64,000 bases of DNA from Hippopus hippopus (taxonomy: Eukaryota; Mollusca; Bivalvia; Cardiida; Cardiidae). Below are positions 21,340 to 33,151 of this stretch, piece by piece (the stretch's first letter is position 1; each line of letters begins with the position of its first letter). Both the position numbers and the translations under genes were made by a program. Location of the stretch: contig OX328099.1 in assembly GCA_946811185.2 (NCBI GenBank), forward strand, positions 14,039,859 to 14,103,858, read 5' to 3'. The notes beneath the pieces were generated by a model, which did not search any database, was not told the DNA's origin, and was given only the letters and a program-made list of their open reading frames with translations.

Positions 21340-21999
21340 GGATCAGTTCAGTTCTGCTTTATTTTACCCTGCAACATATTATATTTTACCTATCAGTATG
21401 CAACAGCAAAACAGTTTTCTGCACAACAAGTTCATTTCCCTTGGACAATTACAATACAAATTAATGTTTGAATGGACAAACATACAGCCAACCTGAGGAC
21501 AACTATGCTGACAGCTAAATATCTCAGTAAACAGTAGGTAATCTGTCTAAAATCTAGTCAACAGATGGGCAAGACAGATAACTGAAGTAACCCAAGGACA
21601 ATTAACATGTCAAATTAGTATTAATTTAGCTGACCAACTAAGGCCTAGACAAAATATATGCATGGTTTCAGTTACATACTGATAATAATTGGTATGTTGA
21701 TTATTTTATTTTTTTAAAATTAGAATCTATTTTATTTTTCCAAACACGCCCCAGGGCAATTAATAGAAATAAAACGAATTTCCAAAGTTTCCCAGGATGA
21801 CGATTAGGGTTTGATAAAACATTAAACAATCAACAGGTGAAAAAAATATTTATGCTCAAGCATAAAAATCAGGCACATTTCGGAAACTGGAACCACTTAT
21901 ATATTTTGTTTTGGCCTGACCCAAAATAGTACATGCTGTATTTGCACATACTGAAAACTGTTACACAAAAGACATGAAGGAGAAAGAGACTATCTTTGT
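21340..21999. other. Stretch without recognised features
   Basis: AT-rich sequence without a sensible long open frame or a repeat shared with the rest of the window. It could be intron or intergenic DNA. Confidence 0.3.
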
Positions 22000-22203
22000 T
22001 TAGTTCTTTACCAAACAATCCAACAATTCAATGAGCCTAAAAAAGAAGGCTTTAAAAAACATTAAGAAGGCTTTAAAAAACATTACAAGAGTGAAACCAG
22101 CTATTTTCTCCTTTTCCAACAATGTTTTCTACCCTTTCAAAGATGTACCCCTTCATTTAAGACCATTAAATTTATTGCCTGAAAAACAAGCTTTTGGTAG
22201 GTC
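22000..22203 (-). repeat. TTAA-A element with duplicated arm
   Basis: The left end is TTCTTTACCAAACAATCC. AAGAAGGCTTTAAAAAACATT is directly repeated (22042-22083). The left core arm is lost, so only CCAGCTATTTTCTCC remains. Confidence 0.55.
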
Positions 22204-22449
22204 TATCCAGAAAGTACCATAAACACTGTACAGTAAGCTTCCAAGGGCAAGTGTCCATTATTTAAATGCTCAGCAGGGACTAACTCTTGCACAAAGGTAT
22301 CGAATGTTAGGTAGATCAATGGGTTTGCTGATTAACACTTTATCACACAATCCTGAAATTTAAAGACCCTGACAGCGAAGACTTTTCCAAACTCTGGGAA
22401 AAGTAGAAAATACTGGAAAGAACTTGTACAGTTAGCTCCTTTATTTGTT

Positions 22450-22705
22450 TGTATTTGAGTTTAACACTGTTTTAACAGCTTAGGTCATATCTTGGGTGCC
22501 AGTGCACCTAGCCACCTACGCATGTCTTTTCTGGCTTTCTCACACAAGTACATGTACTGACAAAACTTTCTTTCCAAGCCACTGTCTATTTTTCTCACAT
22601 GCATCAGGTGGGAGCTGAAAAATAGCTGGAAAGAAAGTTTGCCTCAACCAGGTATTGAACTCACCACTACAAAGTCATGTAGCTTCTCTGAGCCAGTATC
22701 TACAA
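22450..22705 (-). repeat. tRNA-derived SINE, type b
   Basis: On the minus strand the tail (AACAGTGTTAAACTC) is at the left, and the decayed head with GTTCAATACCTGG lies near 22645-22660. A left fragment of a TTAA-A copy (22331-22418) stops where the SINE region begins. Confidence 0.65.
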
Positions 22706-22754
22706 CATGCAGCAGTGTAAGGGAAGTAACTCTTGCAAAGTAACTCTTGAGAAG

Positions 22755-22942
22755 TAACCTTTGAATATATTGCGGGAAAAGGAGGAAATGCTGTTTGCTG
22801 TTAACAGCATGTTGTCCTTTTTCCATAATGTTTTCTTCCCTTTCACAGACAAGAATGATAACTAAAGCCACTTTTTATTTGTCGTCTGCAAGATCTTGCA
22901 TCACAGATAAGCCGGTAATTTTGTCATCAGGTAAAGGGCTAA
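22755..22942 (-). repeat. TTAA-A element with altered centre
   Basis: The centre reads GCTGTTTGCTGTTAACAGC, an insertion of about six bases at the symmetry point. The right end is GGTAAAGGGCTAA, which leads directly into the next copy. Confidence 0.6.
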
Positions 22943-23191
22943 TCCTTTTACTAAACATCAAACCACATTTTTAACAAACCACACAATTCCGAGTTGACTC
23001 TGAGAAAGGAGCCTTTTGAAATCATTGTGGGATATGGAGAAAATGCTGGTAATCATCATTTTCTCCTTTTCCCACAATGTTTTCTACCTTTCCACAAACA
23101 TATTTCAATTGTTGAATCACATTTATAGTGTTGTCTGCAGATACTTTCAATTTGGACTATTCTATAATATTGTAGTTTGGTAAAGAGTTAA
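22941..23191 (-). repeat. TTAA-A element
   Basis: A duplicated left end (CTTTTACTAAACATCAAACC then ACAAACCACACAATTCC) precedes a good core (GGTAATC near 23051). The right end is GGTAAAGAGTTAA. Confidence 0.7.
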
Positions 23192-23792
23192 ATGGTAATT
23201 ATTGCATTAATACACTAAATCTATAGCAGACTGTGCATTGCTGTATTGGGAAAATTGGAAACACTGATAGCTATTGATCCTGATTATTGATTGGCTGTTG
23301 ATGAAAGAGCATGTTGTCATGGTAACAGGGGGGTGTCCAAACATCCTCAACCAATATTGGAATCAATTAACAAGTTTTTCTTTTGTGCTGAATAGGAAAA
23401 CAAAATAGAACAAACTGAAGGAAAATCAACAAAACATACAATCGTATTTACAGAGACTGAAAATTCTAATAACAGACCAAGAGGACTGTAAGCTCTGAAA
23501 TATTTTGAAACTATAAGGGATGGAACCTTGTTTTTTTTCTGAATCTCAGATATAACACACATCATAATCTTTGCAGAAAACAAACATCTTTAAAACATTT
23601 CCACTTGAAAATGACCTTTCTGTCCTGCTGCAGACAGTTTTTTTATTTAAAAAAATTCAAATACGATATAAGAAGTGCTGTGGCCCTGATTGAGAGTTTC
23701 CCATGGCATGAGACTGACGAGTTAAGTAATGATCCCTGAAGCCAAGAACAGGGGGAAGGCAACGAGACATGTTTAAAAGTGAACTGTTGTAT

Positions 23793-24042
23793 TTGTATTG
23801 GGAGTTTAATGTTTAACAGTTTAGTCATATCATAGAGGCCAATGCACCTACACCTGTGTTTCCTGGCTTTCTCACACCAGTACTGACATAACTTTCTTTC
23901 CAAGCCACTGACTACTTTCTCACATGTATCAGAGATGAGAAGTGAAAAAACGGAAAGAAAGTTTGCTGCAACCAGGTATCGAACCTGCAACCACCAGGTC
24001 ACAAGTCAAATACGCTAACCACTGAGTTACCCCAACGGGGCT
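23793..24042 (-). repeat. tRNA-derived SINE, type b
   Basis: The head at the right end reads, on the minus strand, GTAACTCAGTGGTTAGCG and GGTTCGATACCTGG, which are recognisable A and B boxes. The body and tail match 4326. Confidence 0.8.
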
Positions 24043-24167
24043 GTTGTCTTCCTACAACTGTTACAAGCTCGGGATAGGAAGGTAAACTGCAGATCAGTTT
24101 TCATATTTTGTGCAGTCTGATCTCGATCTACATTGGCTCAGCTGCAAAGGCAACTAAAGCACTTTCA

Positions 24168-24402
24168 GGGTTACACCATTACCACACAATCCTGAGTTTT
24201 CACACAACCTTTCGAAATTTAGGCCTTTTGAAAACATCATGGGAAAAGGAGAATGCTGTTTGCCAGCATTTTCTCCTTTTCCCACAATGTGTTTCTACCT
24301 TTTCAAGGAAAATCCCATCATTTGAGCCACATTTAATTTGTCATCTGAAAATGCTTTGATTTTGGATGAGTCTAGAATTTTGTTGTGTGGTAATTAGAGT
24401 TC
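24168..24402 (-). repeat. TTAA-A element
   Basis: It follows a PAL1 copy (24086-24167). The core is TTTGCCAGC-centred near 24262 with good arms. The right end is TGTGGTAATTAGAGTTCAA. Confidence 0.65.
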
Positions 24403-24524
24403 AAACTGCTAATCAGTCTACAGGCTGACAGCTGAAAGAAGTCTGGAGATCTTCCTAAGTCTCCCTTCCCTTAGATCTACAGATCAATGGTGGTGCTCCT
24501 GTTTTAATTTGTTTATATGGTATG

Positions 24525-24816
24525 TGATGCCATCTTGTTATTATTATTTCAGTTATATTGCGGCAGCCTGTGCATCTGTCCAAGCTTTCCTGGAGTTTCT
24601 TCTTTCAGTACTTTGCACAATTTTCTTTCAAAGCCACTTCCTTAACTTTCCCACATAGTCTCTGTCAGAACAATGATTAGAGCTGAGTGAGGAATGAACT
24701 CTATGACAATGACTATCATCAATCCTTTGAAAGAAATTGGCCTAGCCGGGGATTCAAACAAGTTATAGCCCTGATCTCAAGTCCTGTACATTACTGACTG
24801 CTCTACTTGGCTTGGC
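24525..24816 (-). repeat. tRNA-derived SINE, type c
   Basis: The minus-strand tail is CAATATAACTGAAATAATA at the left, and a decayed head with GTTTGAATCCCCGGC lies near 24745-24760. Head stems are poor. Confidence 0.7.
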
Positions 24817-24948
24817 TCTCCAATTTTCATATTGTAAATTTCTTCATAAAATTCTTTATCTCTGGTTTTTATTTGAAATGTCTCAAGGACACAATTTACA
24901 ATAGAGACCAGTGAGAAAGATTTGGAGAGAAACGTAAATGCTTGGTTC

Positions 24949-25172
24949 CTCTCTTTCCCAAACAACGAATTTCAGACTCTTCCCAATCGAGAGCGTCTGC
25001 AGGCAAAAATCTGAAAGTGGTGCATATGAGCTTAAGTTTGTTGATGGGGAGAAAACATTGTGGCAAAAGGAGAAAATGCTGGTCATCAGCATTTTCTACT
25101 TATCCCAACAGGCTTTCATAGGACCTCTTCCTCGGGGTTATGACAGCACAAGATTGTTTGGCAAAGGATTAA
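24949..25172 (+). repeat. TTAA-A element
   Basis: The left end has decayed to CTCTTTCCCAAACAACG. The core is GGTCATC near 25084. The right end is TTGGCAAAGGATTAA. Confidence 0.65.
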
Positions 25173-25224
25173 CTAAATCAAGGAACTAAACTTATTCCAG
25201 TATGGAAAATTTATCCAGACTTCT

Positions 25225-25441
25225 GTTGATCCTTCACCACAAAATCCTGAGTTTTGGAAGCTCTTTGAAAACATTGTAGGAATAGGAGAAAATGCTGGTA
25301 ACCAGCATTTTTTTCTTTTCCCACAATGTTTTCTATCCTTGGAAAGATAAATTTCATGTTTGTGTAATGTTTTAATTTTTTGCCTGAAATGCTTTCAAAT
25401 ATGAAAAGTCTCAAAAATTTTGTCATCCAGAGAGGAGTTAA
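25225..25441 (-). repeat. TTAA-A element
   Basis: The left end is TTGATCCTTCACCAC. The core GGTAACC is near 25299. The right end is AGAGAGGAGTTAA. Confidence 0.7.
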
Positions 25442-25491
25442 AAGGCGCATTTTACCAGAACCTTCCACAAGATGGCAGACAAGGTCAAGAT

Positions 25492-28400
25492 TAGGGTTGA
25501 CTATAGAGGCCAAAATCTACTATTGGGATAGTATTGACATTGGAAAAAATACTATTGCAATGGTATTGATATTGCCTGTTACTATCGCAATACTATTGCA
25601 ATACTATAATTGGATAAATTGCAAGATATGAATTTCACCAATTTTGTGAATTTACATCTTGAAACCGTGTATTATACTGACACTTTCTCAAAGTAGTTTA
25701 AATTCTACCTGAGTACATGTTTTGAATAGCAAAAGAAGGGGAAAATAGAGTTAAATGCAACATGCTCAATAAATTTCAATCGCTATTTTTTGAACATACT
25801 TTAATTGCTCTAAACTTTTGAAGAAGTCAACTTTTAAGTCTGATTGATATACAACAGCATGCAAAGCACAAAATTCTGAAAAACGCTGATGGTTCATAAA
25901 CACATCTAATAAAATAGTAATTATAAAGCAACTTTAAACTTTTAAAAAAGTCAACTTTGAGTTGATAAAATTTATCTAGATTTACCTATGATTGGCCAAT
26001 ATATTGACAGAAAAAAAATTGTTTAGTCTTTAAATCGTCAGGAAATTATCATTCTGAAAAAAATGGAGTGACTTAAATAATAGGCTTTACCTTGCATGAA
26101 TGTGTATCAAAAACGATAAGGATAAAATCCCACAAATTTAGATCTATTTACAGTACCGGTGAAGGAGTCAAAACTGTAGTAGCTATACATGTAGTTTTGC
26201 CGTCTTTTTAATATTGAAATACCTAAGTTTTAACCAGTGTTCCCACAAGCTTTCTATTTCAAGGGTACACTTACTAGCTGTGAATATGGGGTCAAGATTC
26301 GACATTAGAGGGTATGACAGTAGGCTTAATAGTTCCCAACTAGACGTAAAGCATTCCATATAGACGATTTGCAACAAAAGAGTGTGTTTTATTAAGATAT
26401 TTGTATAAATTTACTGCTTAAAGTCATTAAAAAGCTGAAAAGAGAGTCTGAAGTGACTCTGATCAGACAATGTCAAAGAGACATTTTGTTGTGTCATGGG
26501 TTTCCGTGTTTTTCAGACCGATCGGTTTTTCATGTCTGTTAATTTCTGGTTAGGTATTTGACAAAATAATTGTCAGTAAGGATAACAAGTAATTTCAAAA
26601 CTTGTCATTTTACACAAGAAAAGCGGATAATGGCCTTTATTGTCCATGCATCTTCTTACATGAAGTCTCAGGTGTAACCAGAATTTGTTATGTGAATTTC
26701 AATACTATAACGTGATTTACTCAATAATTTGCACGAATGGGATCACTGCTAAACATTTTCTTACCTTTTTTAGCCCGAGAAATAAGTAGCTTTCTAATAC
26801 GAGATAAGTCATAGTACAGAAATGGATGGTATACAGTAGATCCAAGATCAGACAGCGTGTTCTGTTTAGTCGGATCATTACTGAAAAAATATTCCAAACA
26901 AGAGGGCCTTAATGGCCCTGGATCGCTCACCTGAGTCAATTGGCAAAATTTCACTCCATGTGCATAATTCAATTTCTGACCAATAGATAGGTCAATTGAG
27001 CTTAAAATGTGGCCTCTAGAGGGTCCACATGGAATTTCTGTAAGTTGGCATAGTGACCTACTTTATCACCATAGGTGACCCAATATAGAACTTATCACAA
27101 ATTGATCAAGACAAACATTCTGAACAGTTTTCAAGTTAACTGAGCAATAAATGTGGCCTCTAGAGCACCCACAAGGTATTTCAATTTGACCTAGTGACCT
27201 AGATTATGAGCCCAGGTGACCCAATTTCATACTCATCCGATATTTCATCAAGATAAACATTCTGACCAATTTTCAAGCCAATTGAGCGAGAAATGTGGCC
27301 TCTGCAGTGCCCTAAAGGTATTTCTTTAATTTGACCTAGTGACCTAGTTTATGACCCCAGGTGACCCAATTTTGAACTAATCCTAGATTTGATCAAGAGA
27401 AACATTTTACCCAATTCTAAAATCAATTGAACAATAAATGTGGCCTCTAGAAAGCCCTAGTTATATTTCTTTAATTTGACCTAGTGACCTCGTTTATGAC
27501 CCCAGTTGACCCGAATTCAGGCTCATGTGAGATTTTATCAAGATAAACATTCCGACCAATTTTCAAGCCAGCTGAGCAAGAAATGTGGCCTCTGTAGTGC
27601 CCTAAAGGTATATCTTTAATTTGACCTAGTGACCTAGATTATGACCCCAGGTGACCCAATTTTGAACTAATCCTAGATTTGATCAAGAAAAACATTTTAC
27701 CCAATTCTAAAATCAATTGAACTATAAATGTGGCCTCTAGAAAGCCTTAGAGTTATATTTCTTTAATTTGACCTAGTGACCTAGTTTATGACCCCAGTTG
27801 ACCCAAATTCAGATTCATGTGAGATTTTATCAAGACAAACATTCTGACCAATTTTCAAGTCAGTTGAGCAAAAAATGTAGCCTCTAGAGTGCCCACAACG
27901 TATTTCTTTAATTTAACATAGTGACCTAGTTTATGACCCCAGGTGACCCAATTTTGAACTCACTGAACATGTTGTGCTCCGGTGGGCTAACAAACTTAGA
28001 ACAGGTTCACTACATACCAAATATCAAAGCTCTCCGCCTTCCAGATTCAGCAAAGAAGAATTTTAAAGTTTTCCTTCTTTGTTCCTATGTTCAAACTTGT
28101 GACCCCCGGGGCGGGGCCAGTTTTGACCCCAAGGGCATCATATGAACAAACTTGGTAGAGGTCCACTAGGAGATGCTACATACCAAACATTAAAAGCTCT
28201 ACGCCTTCCAGTGTCAGAGAAGAAGATTTTCAAAGATTTTGCTATTTTTTTCCTTTTGGTTGCCATGGCAACTAGAGTTATGGGTGGAATTCAATCTCTT
28301 GAACAACTTTGGTAGAGCTTCACCCAAGGAACATCCCTGCCAAGTTTCATCAAGATTGGCCCAGTGGTTTAGGAGAAGATGTTTAAAGAAATTGTGGATG

Positions 28401-28798
28401 ACGGATGACAGAAAACGGACATTGGGCGATCACAAAAGCTCACCTTGAGCACTTCATGCTCAGGTGAGCTAAAAATTACCTGCCAAATATTTTGGGAAAT
28501 TAACTTTACAGTATGTCCGAATATTTAGGAAAACTTACTTTTGGAAGTGTTCAGAGAAAGGATTAAAAATAAAATATTTTTGGAAATAATTTAAAGTGTA
28601 CAAACTTTCAGGGCATCCGAATACATTAGCAAATCACGTTATTTTCTCTCTCTCTTTTCAGTGAAACTATCAAAACTATCGATATTCGAGGTAGATATCG
28701 GCGATAGTTATCAATTTTCAACTGAACAATCGATGCAGTAGCATCGACACACTCACCATTGGGATCCATTGATAGTCCAATGTATCGTTACAGCCCTA
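25492..28798. mobile_element. hAT-like element, non-autonomous relic, 3.3 kb
   Basis: The ends are TAGGGTTGAC and, inverted, TAGGGCTGTAACG. They are flanked by an exact 8-bp direct repeat GTCAAGAT at 25484-25491 and 28799-28806, the duplication length typical of hAT transposons. Subterminal sequence is rich in ATACTATTG-like (left) and ATCGATA-like (right) motifs. I find no transposase frame. An HL2 element (26900-28472) lies within it, so about half its length is secondary insertion. Confidence 0.7.
26900..28472. mobile_element. HL2: Helitron-like element with about 146-bp tandem units
   Basis: The left end is ACAAGAGGGCC, where AGGGCC and GGCCCT pair, followed by ATCGCTCACCTGAG. The right end is a long hairpin at 28438-28470 in which AGCTCACCTTGAGC pairs with GCTCAGGTGAGCT, then AAAAA. 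About 6.5 internal units run from about 26990 to 27960, marked by ATGTGGCCTCTAGA and GACCTAGTTTATGACCCC. The non-tandem 3' part includes GGTTGCCATGGCAAC, shared with 55070. No coding capacity. Confidence 0.65.
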
Positions 28799-28806
28799 GT
28801 CAAGAT

Positions 28807-29819
28807 CCGAGATCAGATCACATTCTGTGCAATCTGATCTTATCTACACTTTCAGCACAAACAAGTGGCTCTCAGTGCTCAATGCACTCCATGGATTCAA
28901 TCTGATGATACCACTATCAATCTGCTGTAGACTTGGTTCTCTTGTAAAATAGAATTTCCAAAGCCAGACAAAATTCATCTTAATTTCCCTAAAGAAGCTA
29001 GTCAGTAGAAGTGATACAATCAATAACTTTTATGACCCTCTACTTCAACAATCTTCTCTAATCTTACTCGAATTTCCTAAAACTGACTGACAAGTTACAC
29101 AAAACACATAACAAGATGATCTATTCTTTTCTTAATCAAGTCAACTGTAATAACAATATGTACATTCTCTTTCCTGCTCCCTCAAGAAAGTACATGTACT
29201 TGAAATCTTTTTGACCCCATAAAATAAAATCAAGCACAAAGGAAGAAGGAAATCTGATAGATGGTTATCTGAGGATTGCAAATTACCATATAGAAATTAG
29301 CAATTATTTTGCTTTAGCCTATGGATACAAATATAACACTATTTTCATGACTTCATCCACGAGTTCCATTCATACATTCACACTTTCCAAAATGAAGATG
29401 GAAACTATAATGATTTTGCAGCAACGAACAGCTGAAATACTGAAAGCAAGAACAGTTTTTCTTACTATAAACAAACTCTCTGTTTCCTTCACTTCTATAT
29501 GGACGGACATTAGGCATTTACTCCTTCAGAAAAGGTTGACATAAGCCTTCTCACAGCTGGAAATCACATGCTTTTTGTTGTGATACACTGCACAGAAAAA
29601 ATGAAAATATACAGACTAAACACTTTCATGCTTAATTTCATCAATTGATCTTTGTACCATATTCCAGTAACCTTAAGTCGAGATTTAATATTATAATAGT
29701 GTAAAAGAAATCACAATCATTGTGAACACCCTGCCATGAAAATTTTTACTTTCGACAGACATCACTTAGAATTTCAAGAATTTCCTGACGTTTTCGGTAT
29801 AGAAGGACACTGCTGCTCA
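28807..29819. other. PAL1 fragment and otherwise plain AT-rich sequence
   Basis: A PAL1 copy (about 28815-28890, CAATCTGATCTTATCTACAC) directly follows the hAT target duplication. The rest has no shared repeat. The open frame of 65 codons at 29347 has no splice or domain support. Confidence 0.35.
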
Positions 29820-29834
29820 CTTCTTTACCAAAGA

Positions 29835-31790
29835 TAAACATTACCCACTAACTTAGTTTGTGAAGTTAAATATTAGCCACTTATTATTTTTGTGAACAAT
29901 ATTAGCCATTTCCTTCATTTGTGACATTAGATATTAGCCATTTACTTCATTTGTGAATTTGGACATTAGCGATTCACTCAAATTTGTGAAGTTGGACATT
30001 AGCCACTCACTTATTTGTTAAGGTGGACAATGGCCACTCACTTAATTTATGAAGATGGATGTAAGTCACTTCTTTTATTTGTGAAGGTGGATATTAGCTA
30101 CTTACTTCATTTGTGGAGATGGATATAAGTCACTTCCTTTATTTGTGAAGTTCGATATTAGCTACTCACTTCATTTGTGGAGATGGATATAAGTCACTTC
30201 CTTTATTTGTGAAGTTCGATATTAGCTACTCACTTCATTTGTTGGGATAGACATAAATCACTTCCTTTATTTTTGAAGGTAGATATTAGCCACTTTCTTC
30301 ATTTGTGTAGTTGGACATTAGCTATTTACATCATTTGTGATGTTGGACATTAGCAATTCACTTTGTTTGTGAAGCTGGACATTAGCCATTCACTTCATTT
30401 GTGAAGTTGGACATTAGCCATTTACTTCATTTGTGAAGTTGGACATAAGCAATTCACTTAATTTGTGAAGGTGGATATTAGCCACTCATTTGATTTGTGA
30501 AGATGGACATAAGTCACTCCCTTTCTTTGTGAAGGTGGACACTAGCTACTTACTTTATTGGTGGAGATGAACATAAGTCACTTCCTCTATTTATGAAGGT
30601 GGATATTAGCTACTCACTTCATTTGTGAAGTCTGACATTAACCACTCACTTCATTTGTCATGGTGAACATCTGCTAGTCATTTCATTTGAGACTGGATAT
30701 TAGCATAGGCTTCATTAATTTTTTGGAAGTTGACAAATCACTTTCTTCATTTGTGAAGGTGTACATTAGCTACACCCTATCTTTGTGAAGGATGACATTA
30801 GCCACCCACTTTAATTGTGATAGTTGACATCAAGCTACTCACTACATGTATTAGGGTAGACATTGGCCATTCCCTTTATTTATCAAGGTGGACAATAGTC
30901 ACTCACTGCATTAGTGAAGGTGCACATTAGCAATTAACTTTGTTTGTGAAGGTGGATATCAGCAACTCATTTCATTTGTTAAAGTGGACATTAGCCACTC
31001 TCTTCATTTGTAAACTCTTTAACACATGGCAAAAGCTTATATAGGTCCATATTGAAGCTGGACATTAGCCACTACTTCATTTGTGAAGCTGGACAATAGC
31101 CACTAACTTCATTTGTGAAGGTGGACATTAGCCACTTACGGTACTTCATTTGTTATATTGTAAATTTAAAGCAATTCACTTTAATTGTGATGTTTCTCAC
31201 TTTCTGAAGGTGAACATTAACCACTTACTTTATTTATGAAGTTGGACATTAGCTACCGGTACTCACATATTTGTGAAAGTGGACATTAGCCACTTACTTC
31301 AGTTGTCAAGTTGGACCTTAGCTACTCAATTTATTTGTGAAGGCAGATATTAGTCACTAACCTCATCTGTGAAGTTGGACATAAGCAATTCTATTTATTT
31401 GTAAAGGTGGACATTAGCCACTTACTTCATTTGTGAAGTTGTACATTTAGGACTCACATTATATGTGAAGCTGATCATAAACCACCTACTTCATTTGTGA
31501 AGTTAGACATAATCTACTCAATTTATTTGTGAAGGTCCACATTTTCCACTTACTTAATTGTGAAACTGGAAATGAGCAGTTCACTTTATTCTAATTTTGG
31601 ACATTTGCCACTTACTTCATTTGTGAAGTTGGACATTATCCATTCATTCTATTTTTGAAGGTGAACATAAGCCATTTACTTCATTTGTAAAGTTGGACAT
31701 TATCCATTCATTTTATTTTTTAAGGTGAACATAAGCCATTTACTTCATTAAAATTTTGTAAAGTTTGAAATTAACTATTACTTCATTTGT
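29835..31790 (+). repeat. 32-bp minisatellite, about 60 units, hairpin in each unit
   Basis: The consensus unit is CATTAGCCACTYACTTCATT followed by TGTGAAGTTGGA, 32 bp. ACTTCA-TTTG-TGAAGT within each unit is a 6-bp stem with a 4-base loop. Units vary by substitution and by 1-4 base length changes. On the left the array is preceded by TTCTTTACCAAAGATAAACA (29821-29840), which resembles the TTAA-A left end. On the right it joins a TTAA-A core directly (GGAAAACATTTTGGG at 31791). Confidence 0.85.
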
Positions 31791-31893
31791 GGAAAACATT
31801 TTGGGAAAAGGAGAAAATGCAAGTTGCCAGCATTTTTTCCTTTACCCAAAATGTTTCAAAAGCCTTCTCTTTCAACACTGTGTGGTAAAGGTT
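31791..31893 (+). repeat. TTAA-A core and right arm next to the minisatellite
   Basis: Palindrome AAAATGCAAGTTGCCAGCATT, then the short arm, ending GTGTGGTAAAGGTTTA. The missing left arm is where the minisatellite array sits. Confidence 0.65.
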
Positions 31894-31930
31894 TATGCAA
31901 ACACAGTTTGAGTGTCCCTGACATGCTTGC

Positions 31931-32139
31931 TTAACCCATTACCACATAATCCCAAATTTTAACAACTGTGAGGAAAATAGCCTTTTGAAATTATTGTAAG
32001 AAAATGAGAAAATGCTGGTAACCAGCACTTTCTCCTTTCCCCACAGGGTTTTCTACCCTTCCAAGGGCAACTTTCTATTTTTGAGTCATAATATTATCAA
32101 TTTGTTGTTTGCAAAAGCTTTCAATTTGGGCAAGTTTAA
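31931..32139 (-). repeat. TTAA-A element, first of a head-to-tail run
   Basis: TTAACCCATTACCACATAAT to CAATTTGGGCAAGTTTAA. The right terminal 20 or so bases are missing because the next copy begins there. Confidence 0.75.
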
Positions 32140-32361
32140 CCTTCTACCAAACAATCCCTTGTTTTCACGACCCTGGGAAAGAAGGCTTTTGAAAACATTG
32201 TGGAAAAAGGAGAAAATGCTAGTAACCAGCATTTTCTCCTTTTCCCACAATGTTTTCTATCCTATCAGAGAACTTAAGCTCAACTTAATCTGTTCTAAAT
32301 TTATTGTCTTCTGATATTTTGAATTTATAAGAGTCTAAAATTTGTCGTTTGGGAAAGGGCT
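32136..32361 (-). repeat. TTAA-A element
   Basis: TTAACCTTCTACCAAACAAT to TTTGGGAAAGGGCTAA. The core is AGTAACC near 32222 with arms otherwise matching. Confidence 0.8.
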
Positions 32362-32368
32362 AAAGGGT

Positions 32369-32562
32369 CAACTCTTTACCAAATGACAAAATTTAAACTG
32401 GTCCAAATTGAAAGCATTTGCAGATGACAAAATAAATGTAATACAATAATTGGGAAGGATAAAAACATTGTTGAAAAAGGAGAAATGCTGGTGACCAGCA
32501 TTTTCTCATTTTCCCTTTATGTTTTCAAAAGCTTTCTTTCTTGGCTTCATTACTAGTCCTTA
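32369..32562 (+). repeat. TTAA-A element, opposite orientation within the run
   Basis: TCAACTCTTTACCAAATGAC, core GGTGACC near 32493. The right end is lost near TTCATTACTAGTCC. Confidence 0.7.
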
Positions 32563-32788
32563 CCACACCTTTACCACACACTCCCTACTTTAAATGACCT
32601 AGACGAGAATGCATTTGAAAATATTTTGGGAAAAGGAGAACATGCTGGTAACCAGCATTTCTCCTATTCCCACAATGTTTTCTAACCTTTCAAGTGTAGA
32701 TTTCAACTTTGGAGTTACATACATTTTGTTGTCTGCAAAAACTTTCAATTATGACAAGTTGAAATTTTGTCGTCTGATAAAGATTTAA
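32563..32788 (-). repeat. TTAA-A element
   Basis: CACACCTTTACCACACACTC to GTCTGATAAAGATTTAA; it shares its right TTAA with the next copy. Core GGTAACC near 32649. Confidence 0.75.
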
Positions 32789-33002
32789 CCCTGTACCACA
32801 CAATCACGACTTTTAATGACCCTGAGGAAGAGGCCTTTAGAAAACATTGTGGGAAAAGCAGAAAATGCTGATAACCAGCATTTTCTGCTTTTCCCACAAT
32901 GTTTTCTATCCTTTCCAGTACAGCTTTCAATTTCTGAGTCATATTTGATTTTGTCTTTCAATTTGGACTTATCTAAAAGTTCTTCATTTTGTAAAGGGTT
33001 AA
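32785..33002 (-). repeat. TTAA-A element with compensated core
   Basis: TTAACCCTGTACCACACAAT to TTGTAAAGGGTTAA. Both core arms carry the same change (AAAAGCAG and CTGCTTTT), so pairing is kept. A PAL1 fragment follows at 33058-33151. Confidence 0.82.
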
Positions 33003-33151
33003 TACAGTTTGGACTGTATTCTAATTTCATAGTTTCATTACAAGGAATTTTGCAATATAGCAGAGAACAAAGCCCTTACTCTGTACAGTCTGATATTGAT
33101 CTAACCAGCTTGATAAGACCACTAAAATCAACTTTGGTATCAAAAGGGTTA

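Noticed and set aside
29835..31790. CRISPR-like array
   Set aside because: The period is regular at 32 bp with no alternation of constant repeats and unique spacers, and the context is eukaryotic. It is a minisatellite.
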